Positions 1-8,049 of a DNA stretch of 64,000 nucleotides are shown piece by piece. Origin of the DNA: Aureimonas ureilytica DSM 18598 = NBRC 106430 (GTDB lineage: Bacteria; Pseudomonadota; Alphaproteobacteria; Rhizobiales; Rhizobiaceae); the NCBI RefSeq assembly GCF_000382705.1, contig NZ_ARQE01000001.1:41547-105546 (forward strand), in the 5' to 3' direction. The notes below the pieces were generated by a model. That model had not been told where the DNA came from and ran no database searches. It saw nothing but the letters and a program-made list of their open reading frames with translations. The position numbers and the translations under genes are program-made. The stretch's first letter is position 1; each line of letters opens with the position of its first letter.

Positions 1-51
1 ATGGTAGGCACATAATGTTCGGCCTTCGTAGATTTACCATTCAGAGGCAGA

Positions 52-1122
52 ATGCGTTCCTTCTGGAAAACCCCGTCGTCCCCCATGGGCGAACTCGAGG
101 ATCTTCGTGAATTCACGGATATCCTGAATGAAACGGGTGGTGTCGGCCTCTGGAACTGCACGATGCCATCAGGCGATCCGGGCGATCCGACCAGTTGCTG
201 GCGCTACTCGAACGAGTATCGCCGCATCCATGGCTACCGTGACGAAACGGATTTTCCCAACATCATGGCAAGCCTGGTCGAGGGTTTTCATCCCGACGAC
301 GCCGGAAGGGCATTGGGAGCGTTCGGGGAATATCTGAAAGGCCCCGAGGACGGCTCCCGCTTCTCGATCGAGTATCGGGCGCGCCACAAGGCGGGCCATT
401 ACATCTGGCTGCTCGTGACCGGCGGATGCAAGCGCAACGCCGAGGGCGTCGCCGTGCGGGCGGCGGGGACGGTGACGGACATCACCCGAATGAAGTCCGG
501 CCAAACGGACATGGAAGCCTTGCTGCGCCATCAGGCGAGCGCCGTCGAGACGGCGACGAGCGCCGTGGTGCAGATGACGAGCAACATTCGACAGAATGCG
601 GACAACGCGTCGAGCACGATGCAGATCGCCGACGCCGCCGCGACGAACGCGCGTCGCGTGAGCGAAGTCGTTCGGCAGGCCGTCGATGCCATCCAGGAGA
701 TCACGGACAAGATCCGTGTCGTGCAGGAGATCGCCCGCCAAACCGATCTCCTGGCCCTGAACGCCGCCATCGAAGCGGCGCGGGCGGGCGCGCATGGCAA
801 GGGCTTCGCCGTTGTCGCCTCGGAAGTGCGCAAGCTGGCCGAACGCTCGCAGGACGTGTCGAAGCAGATCGGCGGTCTGTCGATGTCCACGTCGTTGATC
901 TCGCGAGACGCGGGCGCCATGCTCGAAAAGCTCGTTCCCGAAATCCGCAAGACGGCGGAGTTGATCGGAGAGATCACGGCCGCCTGCCGCGAGCAGACGA
1001 TCGGGGCCGAACAGATCAACGACGCCATGCACAAGCTCGGCAATGGCTACGATCCCGTCACCGCCGGACAGGGGCAAAGCCCTGCCGAAACGGGTCGCCC
1101 CAAGCGCTACGCCCGGGCCTGA
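52..1122 (+). CDS. Soluble PAS-domain methyl-accepting chemotaxis protein
   Basis: A chemoreceptor-like signalling protein of 356 residues. Residues about 20-150 form a PAS domain with a PAC tail ending [12 protein letters not shown], a fold that senses small ligands or redox state. Residues about 155-345 are an MCP signalling coiled coil, with the conserved hairpin tip [15 protein letters not shown] near residue 232. No signal peptide or membrane helix is visible, so it should work in the cytoplasm with CheA/CheW arrays. The C-terminal arm after the tip is rather short and ends in a basic low-complexity tail without a CheR-docking pentapeptide. AGAGGCAG precedes the ATG at 52; an in-frame ATG at 85 is a less likely start. 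No other che gene is in the window, so its ligand and partner array are unknown. Confidence 0.88.
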   Translation: MRSFWKTPSSPMGELEDLREFTDILNETGGVGLWNCTMPSGDPGDPTSCWRYSNEYRRIHGYRDETDFPNIMASLVEGFHPDDAGRALGAFGEYLKGPEDGSRFSIEYRARHKAGHYIWLLVTGGCKRNAEGVAVRAAGTVTDITRMKSGQTDMEALLRHQASAVETATSAVVQMTSNIRQNADNASSTMQIADAAATNARRVSEVVRQAVDAIQEITDKIRVVQEIARQTDLLALNAAIEAARAGAHGKGFAVVASEVRKLAERSQDVSKQIGGLSMSTSLISRDAGAMLEKLVPEIRKTAELIGEITAACREQTIGAEQINDAMHKLGNGYDPVTAGQGQSPAETGRPKRYARA

Positions 1123-1147
1123 CCGGAGGCTTCGCGCCTTCAAAGCC

Positions 1148-1180
1148 GCGCAGGACGCCGGAGCCTCCCGCGTCCTGCGC
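1148..1180. terminator. Hairpin between convergent MCP and SDR genes
   Basis: Perfect 11-bp arms (1148-1158 GCGCAGGACGC and 1170-1180 GCGTCCTGCGC) with an 11-nt loop lie 25 bp after the chemoreceptor stop and before the end of the opposing SDR gene. There is no T-tract, so it may act as a bidirectional barrier or RNA 3'-end stabiliser and not as a canonical intrinsic terminator. Confidence 0.45.
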
Positions 1181-1255
1181 CCCGATCGGGGAAAGACCCG
1201 CTCGCGATGGTCTGCCCCTGACGGGTCGCGGCGAAACCCGACCTTCGAGGCTTCG

Positions 1256-2002
1256 TCACCACCGGACCGGAACGAGCTCGCCTGCGGGCGAGGAAGCGTA
1301 GAAGCCGGCCGTCGGGCCGTAGGCATGGGTGGTCGCCAGGGCGACGGCGGGTCGCGCGCCCACCTCCGGCGCGTGGCCGGCGCCGTTGCCGGTCATGTCG
1401 GTCGCGGTGAGACCGGGATCGACCGCGTTCACCTTGATCCCCTCGCTCGCCAGTTCCTTGGCGAGCTTGACCGTCAGCATGTTCAGCGCCGTCTTCGAGG
1501 CGCAGTAGCCGCCGAGGCCGACCGTCCAGGTCTCGCTGCGCAGGTCGAGCGCGTCGCCGAGGGAGCTGAGGCCGCTGCTCATCATGACGATCCGCGCCCC
1601 CTTCGATCGGCGGAGCAAGGGCAGGAAGCGCTGTGTCACCCGCAGGGCGCCGAGGACATTGGTCTCGAACATCCGGCGGATCTCGTCGAGCGGCTCGGCT
1701 TCCAGCGAGGGGGACGAGGCGAACATGAGGCCGGCATTGTTGACGAGAACGTCGAGCCGCCCCTCCGCGTCTTCGAGCACCGCCACGGCCGCCGCCACGC
1801 TCGCATCCTCGGTGACGTCGAGGAGTACCGATCGCACATCGAGGCCCTCGCCCCGCAACGCCCGCGCGGCCGCCTCGCCGCGCCCGGCATCCCGGCAACC
1901 CAGCCAGACCCTGTGGCCCTCTGCTGCGAGCTGACGCGCGATCGCAAGGCCGATGCCTTTGTTGCCGCCGGTGACGAGGGCGATGCGGGGAGCTGTTGTC
2001 AT
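1256..2002 (-). CDS. Short-chain dehydrogenase/reductase (SDR) family oxidoreductase
   Basis: A classical SDR of 248 residues. The N-terminal cofactor motif TGGNKGIG, the NNAG motif, and the catalytic Ser plus YxxxK (visible as GYCASKTALN) are all present, so it should be an active NAD(P)-dependent carbonyl reductase/dehydrogenase; the pattern resembles carbonyl-reductase-like SDRs that carry 'NKGIG'. Substrate unknown. The start is ATG at 2002 because AGGAAA lies 7 bp upstream; an in-frame ATG at 2032 lacks a site. It lies downstream of and co-oriented with a MarR regulator (55-bp gap), and a palindrome at 2041-2053 sits in that gap. It is therefore probably controlled by that MarR protein, a common arrangement for electrophile or xenobiotic-responsive reductases. 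Confidence 0.86.
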   Translation of the reverse strand: MTTAPRIALVTGGNKGIGLAIARQLAAEGHRVWLGCRDAGRGEAAARALRGEGLDVRSVLLDVTEDASVAAAVAVLEDAEGRLDVLVNNAGLMFASSPSLEAEPLDEIRRMFETNVLGALRVTQRFLPLLRRSKGARIVMMSSGLSSLGDALDLRSETWTVGLGGYCASKTALNMLTVKLAKELASEGIKVNAVDPGLTATDMTGNGAGHAPEVGARPAVALATTHAYGPTAGFYASSPAGELVPVRW

Positions 2003-2040
2003 GGCTGGTTTCCTGGTTGGGAACGTCGCCATGCCAATAC

Positions 2041-2053
2041 TACGAACTTCGTA
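2041..2053. promoter_or_regulatory. Candidate MarR operator upstream of the SDR gene
   Basis: TACGAACTTCGTA is a 13-bp perfect inverted repeat around a central C, in the 55-bp AT-richer gap between the marR-like gene and the SDR gene. It is 39 bp upstream of the SDR start. MarR dimers bind short palindromes of this type, so it may be an operator for the adjacent regulator. Binding is inferred. Confidence 0.5.
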
Positions 2054-2057
2054 TAAT

Positions 2058-2507
2058 TCAAACGTCGGAGTTTTCGATCTTTCGGGCGAGGCGAACGAAC
2101 TCGGCCCGCTCCTCCGTATCGAGCGACACGAGCATGGCCCGGCACGAGGCCTCGTATCCCTTGACATAGGCGGCGACGGCCTCCTCGCCCTTCGCCGTGA
2201 TCGACAGCGCCACGGTCCGCCGGTTCGCCTCCGACCGCTCGCGCCGGGCCATGTCCCGCCGCACGAGGCGATCGACCGACGAGGACATGGTGGTCAGCGC
2301 GACATGGAGATTTCGGGCGGCGTCGCCGAGCGTGCATCCGGAGTGATCGTTCACGAACAACAGCGTCTGGATGTCGAGGGCGGTCAGCGAACGCTCCAGC
2401 GCGGTCGCGGCTTCCGCGACCTTGAAGCGGCGGGTGAATCGCTCGAAGGCGAGCGTCAGTTGTTCGACCTGTTCGGCGGTGGGCTCTGTCATGGCCGTTT
2501 GAAGCAT
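2058..2507 (-). CDS. MarR family winged-helix transcriptional regulator
   Basis: A 149-residue MarR-type repressor. The winged-helix region runs from about residue 45 to 105: TLGDAARNLHVALTTMSSSV is the recognition helix region, and RRERSEANRRTVALSIT is the wing with the typical DxR-like charged hairpin. Flanking helices form the dimer interface. The first codon at 2507 is preceded by a weak ribosome site; Met6 at 2492 is an alternative start. It is followed on the same strand by an SDR gene with a palindrome in the gap, so it probably represses that gene and is released by a small phenolic or oxidant ligand. No cysteine is seen in the DNA-binding core that would mark it as an OhrR-type peroxide sensor. 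Confidence 0.85.
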   Translation of the reverse strand: MLQTAMTEPTAEQVEQLTLAFERFTRRFKVAEAATALERSLTALDIQTLLFVNDHSGCTLGDAARNLHVALTTMSSSVDRLVRRDMARRERSEANRRTVALSITAKGEEAVAAYVKGYEASCRAMLVSLDTEERAEFVRLARKIENSDV

Positions 2508-2609
2508 CTTCCGACGGGCGAGGCTACCGGCGTGCCACGTCTTCGGCCGAAGTGAAGGCGCTGGCCCGGCCGGATGCGCCGTTCACGAGGGCCTCCCCGC
2601 GGCCCTTCC

Positions 2610-3437
2610 TCAGGGCGCGGCGGGTGCCGGCCCGCCGCCGGTGGCGGAGAAATATCGGCAGAGATCGTTGAGGAAGCAGGTCTCGCAGCGCGGGCGGCGG
2701 GCGAGGCACACGCTCTTGCCGAACTGGATCAGCCAGAAATGCCCGTCGCGGCGCGCCCAGTCCGGCGTGTCGCGCTCCAGCGCGGCGGCGGTCTTGTCGG
2801 CGGTCTTCTCGGCCGTGAGGCCGGTGCGGTTGCAAACGCGGAAGACATGCGTGTCGACGGCGATCACGTCCTCGTCGAAGGTGAAGCTCATGACGATGTC
2901 GGCGCATTTGCGCCCGATGCCGGGCAGGCTCATCAGGCCTTCGCGCGTCTGCGGCACGATACGGTCGTGCTCCTCGATCAAGGCGTGGCACAGGCGCCGG
3001 ATGCTGCGCGCCTTCATGTTGTAGAGGCCGCAGGGCTTGATGGCGCGGGCGATCTCGGCCTCGTCCAGCGCCAGCATCGCGTCGGGGGTCGTGGCGAGCG
3101 CGAAGAGCCCGCGCACGGCGGCGGCGGTGTTGACGTCCCGGCTCTGCGCCGACAGGAGGCAGGAGACCACCGAGCGGAACGGATCGGGCTGGTCCTTCGG
3201 ACCCTTGGCCGATGGCGTGCGGCCGGGCATGTGCGCGGCGAGCCGGCGAAAGGCCTCCTCGCGCTCAGGCGCGCTCAAGGGGACGGGATCGACTGAAGGG
3301 GCGAGGTCGGCGGCCGGCGCATCCGCCGGGCGAGTGGCCGCGCGGGCGCCCGCACCGGCCGCGCGTCTCGGGGTGCGGGGCGGTGCGCCCTTCGCTCTTG
3401 CCGCCGCGCCTCGCGCCTCGCCCGCCGCCTTCGCCAT
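2610..3437 (-). CDS. nth: Endonuclease III (DNA glycosylase/AP lyase)
   Basis: Bifunctional base-excision-repair enzyme that removes oxidised pyrimidines and cleaves the abasic site. The 275-residue protein shows the helix-hairpin-helix LPGIGRKCAD with catalytic Lys177, the GPD-loop Asp195 in VDTHVFRV, and a C-terminal [4Fe-4S] ligand set C244-x6-C251-x2-C254-x5-C260. All catalytic residues are intact. It is longer than the ~211-residue E. coli protein because of a ~55-residue Ala/Arg/Pro-rich N-terminal extension, which may be disordered or bind DNA. The start is ATG at 3437, 8 bp after GGGAGG; an upstream in-frame ATG at 3482 lacks a good site. It stands alone between a MarR gene and an alkylation-repair gene on the same strand. 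Confidence 0.95.
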   Translation of the reverse strand: MAKAAGEARGAAARAKGAPPRTPRRAAGAGARAATRPADAPAADLAPSVDPVPLSAPEREEAFRRLAAHMPGRTPSAKGPKDQPDPFRSVVSCLLSAQSRDVNTAAAVRGLFALATTPDAMLALDEAEIARAIKPCGLYNMKARSIRRLCHALIEEHDRIVPQTREGLMSLPGIGRKCADIVMSFTFDEDVIAVDTHVFRVCNRTGLTAEKTADKTAAALERDTPDWARRDGHFWLIQFGKSVCLARRPRCETCFLNDLCRYFSATGGGPAPAAP

Positions 3438-3549
3438 CGCGTCCGCCTCCCGATCACGAGGGGAGGACGTGGAGCCGGCCAAAGAGTTCCGGCCCGCGAC
3501 GATCCGGCGGGGGCGGGCCGGCCAGGGTGGGCCGGTTGGGACGGGCCGA

Positions 3550-4443
3550 TCAGCCGCTCTTCAGGCCGAATTCCCAGCCGAGCATGGCGCGCTTGCGGGT
3601 GAGGCCCCAGTGATAGCCGGTGAGCGCGCCGGACTTGCCGACGACGCGGTGGCAAGGCACCACGAAGCTGAGCGGGTTGCGCCCGACCGCCGCACCGACG
3701 GCGCGCGAGGCCGTGGGCTGGCCGATGTCGCGGGCCACCGTCGAATAGGTCTCGGCCGCCCCCAGCGGGATGTCGAGCAGCCGCTGCCAGACCCGCACCT
3801 CGAAATCCGTGCCGATCAGGACGATGCGCAGGGGCTGGTCGGCGCACCAGCGCTCCGGCGAGAAGACGCGCGCCACATGCGCCGCCGCGCCCTCGTCGTC
3901 GCGCTCGGCGCGGGCGCGCGGCCAGCGCCCGAGCATGTCGGCGAGCGCATGATCGTCGCCGCCCCGATCCTCGTCGCTGAAGGCGAGCCCCGCGAGCCCG
4001 CGCTCGGTCCAGGTGGCGAGCGTGCGGCCGAAGGGGCCGTGCGCGAACCCGTAGAGCAGGGTCATGCCCTCGCCCTTGCTCTTGTGCGTGCCCGGGCTCA
4101 CCGCCTCGTGCTTGACGAAGAGATCGTGCAGCCGCGAAGGGCCGCTGAGCCCCACCTCGATCGAGGCGTCGAGAAGCGGCAGGCCCTCGGCGAGAAGGCG
4201 GCGGGCGTGATCCAGCGTCACCGCCTGCAGAAAGGCCTTGGGGCTGAGCCCCGCCCAGCGCGCGAGCGCCGCTTCCAGTTCGCCGACGCTCGCGCCGACG
4301 CCCTCGGCGACCTCGGCCAGACTCGGCTGGACCTGATACTCCCGCGAGATGAACTCGATCGTCCGGCGCACCAGCGGATAATCGGCGGGCGGGGCCAGTT
4401 CCCGGAAGGTCGTATCGCCGGGAATGCGGGCAAGAGCGGTCAT
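3550..4443 (-). CDS. AraC-HTH / methylated-DNA–protein-cysteine methyltransferase fusion
   Basis: A 297-residue fusion of an AraC-type helix-turn-helix (about residues 20-125) with an O6-alkylguanine-DNA alkyltransferase (about 135-297). The acceptor cysteine is C264 in VVPCHRVV, followed by GYHWGLTRKRAMLGWE, so repair activity is expected: the protein irreversibly takes the alkyl group from O6-methylguanine. It resembles Ada without its N-terminal zinc domain, so it cannot sense phosphotriester methylation through the usual N-terminal Cys; whether its HTH regulates transcription is open. The start is ATG at 4443 with AAGGAAC upstream. It neighbours nth, giving a small DNA-repair grouping, although the 112-bp gap argues against tight coupling. 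Confidence 0.92.
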   Translation of the reverse strand: MTALARIPGDTTFRELAPPADYPLVRRTIEFISREYQVQPSLAEVAEGVGASVGELEAALARWAGLSPKAFLQAVTLDHARRLLAEGLPLLDASIEVGLSGPSRLHDLFVKHEAVSPGTHKSKGEGMTLLYGFAHGPFGRTLATWTERGLAGLAFSDEDRGGDDHALADMLGRWPRARAERDDEGAAAHVARVFSPERWCADQPLRIVLIGTDFEVRVWQRLLDIPLGAAETYSTVARDIGQPTASRAVGAAVGRNPLSFVVPCHRVVGKSGALTGYHWGLTRKRAMLGWEFGLKSG

Positions 4444-4533
4444 GGCGCGGGTTCCTTGGTCTCGCACGACCATGCCCCTGCCGCCCGCGCACCGCCACCC
4501 GTTTTCCCGCCCTATGCGTCACCCTGGCCTTGG

Positions 4534-4573
4534 AAAAAGACGAAGGCGCCGGGGGATCGTCCCGACGCCTTCG
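4534..4573 (-). terminator. Intrinsic terminator of the TonB-dependent receptor gene
   Basis: On the minus strand a GC-rich stem (arms 4541-4548 and 4566-4573, extended by pairing of inner GGG/CCC) is followed by a T-run corresponding to the A-tract at 4534-4538. It lies 40 bp after the receptor stop codon and has the form of a Rho-independent terminator. Confidence 0.75.
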
Positions 4574-4613
4574 CACCCCGCCCGGCTGGAGAGACCCCGG
4601 GCGGTTGGGCGTG

Positions 4614-6782
4614 TCAGAACCGGTAGCGCACCGAGCCGATGACGTTGCGCTCGGGCTCCTTGTAGCAGAAGCCCGAGGAGCAGATCTGCGTGTCCTCGTC
4701 GAAGAGGTTGGTGGCGTTCACCTGGAAGCGCAGGCCCTCGACGCTGGGCACATCGTAATGAGCCGTGGCGTCGATGAAGACGCGCGCGTCGTTCTCGAAG
4801 CTGTTGGCGTCGTCGCCGAAGCTCTTCGACAGGTATCGAAGCCCGGCCCCGAAGCCGAGCCCCTCCAGCGCGCCCGTCTGGACGGTGTAGTCGCCCCAGA
4901 GCGAGACGGTGTGGCGCGGCGTGGAGGAGAGCGTGTTGCCGGTGGTGGTCTGCGTCCCCTCGACGATCTCGACATCGGTATAGGCGTAGGCGAGCGTGAC
5001 GTTCAGGCCGTCGAGAAGCGTCGCCGTGCCCTCTAGTTCGACGCCGCGCGAGCGCAGCTTGCCGCGCTGCACCTGCTCGTTGGTGCCGGTCAGAGGGTTG
5101 ACGTCGAAGAAGACGCCGTTCCGCTGGTCGATGCTGAACACGGCGGCGGTGAGAAGCGTGCTCCAGCCGGGAAGGGCGTATTTGACGCCCGCCTCGGCCT
5201 GCTCGGCCTCGGTCGGCACGAAGGCCGCGCCCGTGCGGCTCGTTCCGATATTGGGCGTGAAGGCGGTGGAATAGCTGACATAGGGCGCAATGCCGCTGTC
5301 GAAGAGATAGGACAGGCCGGCGCGGCCGGACCATTGGGCGTCGCGCTGTTCGGGCGCATCGGTGAGCGCGCCCGGCGCGCCGGAGGCCGTATCGGTCCAC
5401 ACCCAGTCGTGCCGGCCGCCGAGCGTCAGCGTCAGGCGGTCATAGGCGATCTCGTCCTGAAGGTAGAGGCCGAGCTGGGCCTGTTCCTGATCGGCGGCGA
5501 CGGAATAGGCGGGCGTGGCGATGGGGCTCGCATAGACCGGCGCGGAGAAGCGCAGGGTGGAGGCCGAGCCGTAGCCCTCCAGATTGGTATAGAGCGCGTA
5601 GGACGCGTCGACGCCGCCGAGCAGCGTGTGCTTCAGCGGTCCCGTCTCGGCTTCCACCTGAAGCTGCGTGTCGGAGACCGCGCCCTTCAGCGTCTGCTTC
5701 ACATTGCCCGAGCCGCGCGGCACCAGTCCGTTGACCGGGCCGCCGATCGCATAGGCATATTCGCCATAGACATCGAGCGCCTGATAGCGCGCCTTCTGGC
5801 GGAAGGTGACGCCATCCCCGAGCTTCTGCTCCAGCTCGAAGCCGATGCGCCCCTGCGTCTGGTCGAGATCGTTGAAGGACGGATCGCCCGCCGCGACGTC
5901 GGTCACGCGGTTGTTCTCGTTGACATAGGCGAAGGTGCCGCCCGAGCGGGAGCGTTGCAATTCGCCCAGAATCGTCAGCGACGTGTCGCCGTCCGGCGCG
6001 AAGGTGATGGCCGGCGCGACGCTCAGCCGATCGTCGGAGGCGAAGGGATAGTCGGTGTCGCCGTCGCGTCCGACGGCGGTCAGGCGATAGAAGACGCCCT
6101 GCGACGACCCGAGCGGGCCGGAGGCATCGCCGTTCAGCTGGATGCGGCTGTTGGACCCGACCTGCGCCTCGATTTCGCGCGCGGCAGCCATGGTCGGCCG
6201 CTTGGAGCGCAGGTCCACGATGCCGCCGGCATTGGACGAGCCGTAAAGGCCGGCCGCCGGCCCTTTCAGGATGGTCAGACCTTCCAGCCCGTAGGGCTCG
6301 ATGTCGAAGGTCGAGAAGCCGTTGTTGAACTCTCGCAACCCGTCGCGGAAGAGGCCCGTGTAGGTGGCGGGCAGGCCACGGATGAAGAAGGCGTCGAAGC
6401 GCGGGTCCAGCCCGTAGGCGCCGATGCGAACGCCCGGCGTGTAGCCCACCGCCTCCTGCAGCGTCTGCGGATTGCGGTCTTCCAGCTGCTCCTCGGTCAC
6501 GACGGACACCGACTGGGGCACGCGCACGAGCGGCGTGTCGGTCTTGGTGGCCGCGCGCGTCGTCCGGGCGACATAGCCTTCCGTCTGGAAGCCGCTGGCC
6601 GAAGCGCCGGCGACGCCGCCGCCTTGCGCCGTCAGCCCCTCGCCCGCTGCGCCCGAACCCTCCACGGTCACCGTGTCGAGCACGACCGTCTCCTGCGCGC
6701 CGGCCGGCCCGGCCAGAAGCGAAAGCGTCAGCGCGCTGGCGGTGGCGGCGAACCGAAGACGGGAACGGAGGGTCGAACGCAT
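4614..6782 (-). CDS. TonB-dependent siderophore receptor
   Basis: Outer-membrane ferric-siderophore receptor of 722 residues. A signal peptide ends at AGPAGA-QE, a plug domain follows (SVSVVTEEQLEDRNPQTLQEA, then IRGLPATYTGLFRDGLR and LKGPAAGLYGSSNAGGIVD), then a 22-strand-type beta-barrel ending in the canonical C-terminal Phe (SVRYRF). Motifs and spacing match the FhuA/FoxA/FpvA hydroxamate-type family; the ligand cannot be told from sequence. It has a conserved C-terminal disulfide candidate (CSSGFC). ATG at 6782 is chosen; a GTG at 6809 in frame is also possible. A TGA-N9-TCA iron box lies at 6847-6861, so expression is probably iron-repressed. No siderophore synthesis or ABC uptake genes adjoin it. 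Confidence 0.92.
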   Translation of the reverse strand: MRSTLRSRLRFAATASALTLSLLAGPAGAQETVVLDTVTVEGSGAAGEGLTAQGGGVAGASASGFQTEGYVARTTRAATKTDTPLVRVPQSVSVVTEEQLEDRNPQTLQEAVGYTPGVRIGAYGLDPRFDAFFIRGLPATYTGLFRDGLREFNNGFSTFDIEPYGLEGLTILKGPAAGLYGSSNAGGIVDLRSKRPTMAAAREIEAQVGSNSRIQLNGDASGPLGSSQGVFYRLTAVGRDGDTDYPFASDDRLSVAPAITFAPDGDTSLTILGELQRSRSGGTFAYVNENNRVTDVAAGDPSFNDLDQTQGRIGFELEQKLGDGVTFRQKARYQALDVYGEYAYAIGGPVNGLVPRGSGNVKQTLKGAVSDTQLQVEAETGPLKHTLLGGVDASYALYTNLEGYGSASTLRFSAPVYASPIATPAYSVAADQEQAQLGLYLQDEIAYDRLTLTLGGRHDWVWTDTASGAPGALTDAPEQRDAQWSGRAGLSYLFDSGIAPYVSYSTAFTPNIGTSRTGAAFVPTEAEQAEAGVKYALPGWSTLLTAAVFSIDQRNGVFFDVNPLTGTNEQVQRGKLRSRGVELEGTATLLDGLNVTLAYAYTDVEIVEGTQTTTGNTLSSTPRHTVSLWGDYTVQTGALEGLGFGAGLRYLSKSFGDDANSFENDARVFIDATAHYDVPSVEGLRFQVNATNLFDEDTQICSSGFCYKEPERNVIGSVRYRF

Positions 6783-6846
6783 GGAGACGGGCCTGAACTG
6801 TGTCGGCACCCCTCGCGCCGATCGTCCGGTCCTTGCTAAATAAACT

Positions 6847-6861
6847 TGATTACATGAGTCA
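6847..6861. promoter_or_regulatory. Iron-responsive operator (IRO/RirA-type box)
   Basis: TGATTACATGAGTCA has the form TGA-N9-TCA, extended to TTGA-N9-TCAA, in an AT-rich patch 65 bp upstream of the TonB receptor ATG. The same motif is the known RirA iron-responsive operator of rhizobia. A TTGACT -35-like hexamer on the minus strand overlaps it, consistent with repression under iron-replete conditions. RirA itself is not in the window. Confidence 0.7.
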
Positions 6862-7042
6862 ACTTATTGCCCGGACGGGCCTCTGCCTGTGAACAAGCGC
6901 CGCAAAGCCCTTCGCAGCGGGAAAACGGGACGTGTCCTCGCGCCGGTCGCCGCCGGCGGAAAAGGCCGCCGGCTTGCGGCTTTGCGGGCAGAGATGCAGC
7001 GCGGCCACAGGTTCTGGAGCGATTCCAGAGAGTTGGGGACCG

Positions 7043-7846
7043 TCAGCCCTCCAGCCGGACGATCACCGGCACATGGTCGGACGGGCGGTCCCAGCCGCGC
7101 GCCTCGCGCAACACGCGCACGTCGCGCACCATGGCCGGAAGCGTGTCCGAGCCCCAGACATGGTCGAGGCGGCGGCCCTTGTCGGCCCCGTCCCAATCCT
7201 TGGCGCGGTAGCTCCACCACGTGTAGAGCTTCTGCGGCACGGGGATGTGATGGCGCACGAGATCGCGCCAGTTGCCCTCATTCAGGATGCGGATCAGCCC
7301 CTCCGTCTCGATCGGCGTGTGCGAGACGACCTTCAGGAGCTGCTTGTGGCTCCAGACGTCCTCCTCGTAGGGCGCGATGTTGAGATCGCCGACGAGGATG
7401 GAGGCGACGCCGGGCTCGGCGTCGGCGCGCATCAGGCGCATCTCCTCCAGGAAGTCGAGCTTGTGGCGGAACTTCGGATTGATCTCCGGGTCCGGTTCGT
7501 CGCCGCCGGCCGGAACGTAGAGATTGTGGATGCGCAGGGGCGTGCCCAGCGCCTCCACCCGCACCGACAGGTGGCGCGCGTCGCCGATCGCGCAGAAATC
7601 CTGGCGCAGGATGTCGTGGAAGGGCAGGCGCGAGATCGTCGCCACGCCATGGTAGCCCTTCTGCCCGTGCAGGGCGACGTGCTCGTAGCCGAGGGCGCGG
7701 AACGCCTCTTCCGGGAAGAGCTCGTTCGGGCACTTGGTTTCCTGCAGGCACAGGACATCGGGCGCTTCCCGGCGCAGGAACTCCTCCACGATCGGCAGGC
7801 GCAGGCGCACCGAATTGATGTTCCAGGTGGCGATGGTGAAGGACAT
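7043..7846 (-). CDS. xth: Exodeoxyribonuclease III
   Basis: AP endonuclease/3'-5' exonuclease of base excision repair, 267 residues, the family's usual length. Motifs seen in order: WNINSVR, catalytic LQETK, GDLNIAP, a WSYR patch and the C-terminal RLDHVWGS and SDHVPV, which supply the metal ligands and catalytic His. The start is ATG at 7846 (MSFTIATWN), matching the family N-terminus; the frame stays open upstream without conservation. It is transcribed divergently from the dehalogenase gene at 8050, with about 200 bp between them. Confidence 0.95.
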   Translation of the reverse strand: MSFTIATWNINSVRLRLPIVEEFLRREAPDVLCLQETKCPNELFPEEAFRALGYEHVALHGQKGYHGVATISRLPFHDILRQDFCAIGDARHLSVRVEALGTPLRIHNLYVPAGGDEPDPEINPKFRHKLDFLEEMRLMRADAEPGVASILVGDLNIAPYEEDVWSHKQLLKVVSHTPIETEGLIRILNEGNWRDLVRHHIPVPQKLYTWWSYRAKDWDGADKGRRLDHVWGSDTLPAMVRDVRVLREARGWDRPSDHVPVIVRLEG

Positions 7847-8049
7847 GGGCAGCTTTCGCAGGGTCGGCGGGCTGGGAAGGGCTCGCGAGCGACACGAAAG
7901 CCCCTGACGGGACGCGCTCCGAGCGGGTCCCCTCGGCTCTAAGCGATGCGCCCTCGCCTCGCAAGGCAACGGATCGGCGCTCCCATGCGTTGACGCCGCG
8001 CGACGGGGCCGGCACTCGGCCGGGCGGGTTGCGAGGGGAGCGGCAGGTC

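Noticed and set aside
2041..2058. Resemblance to a loxP half site (AACTTCGTATAAT)
   Set aside because: Only one arm matches and there is no second arm or spacer in the right place; the palindrome is better explained as a regulator site.
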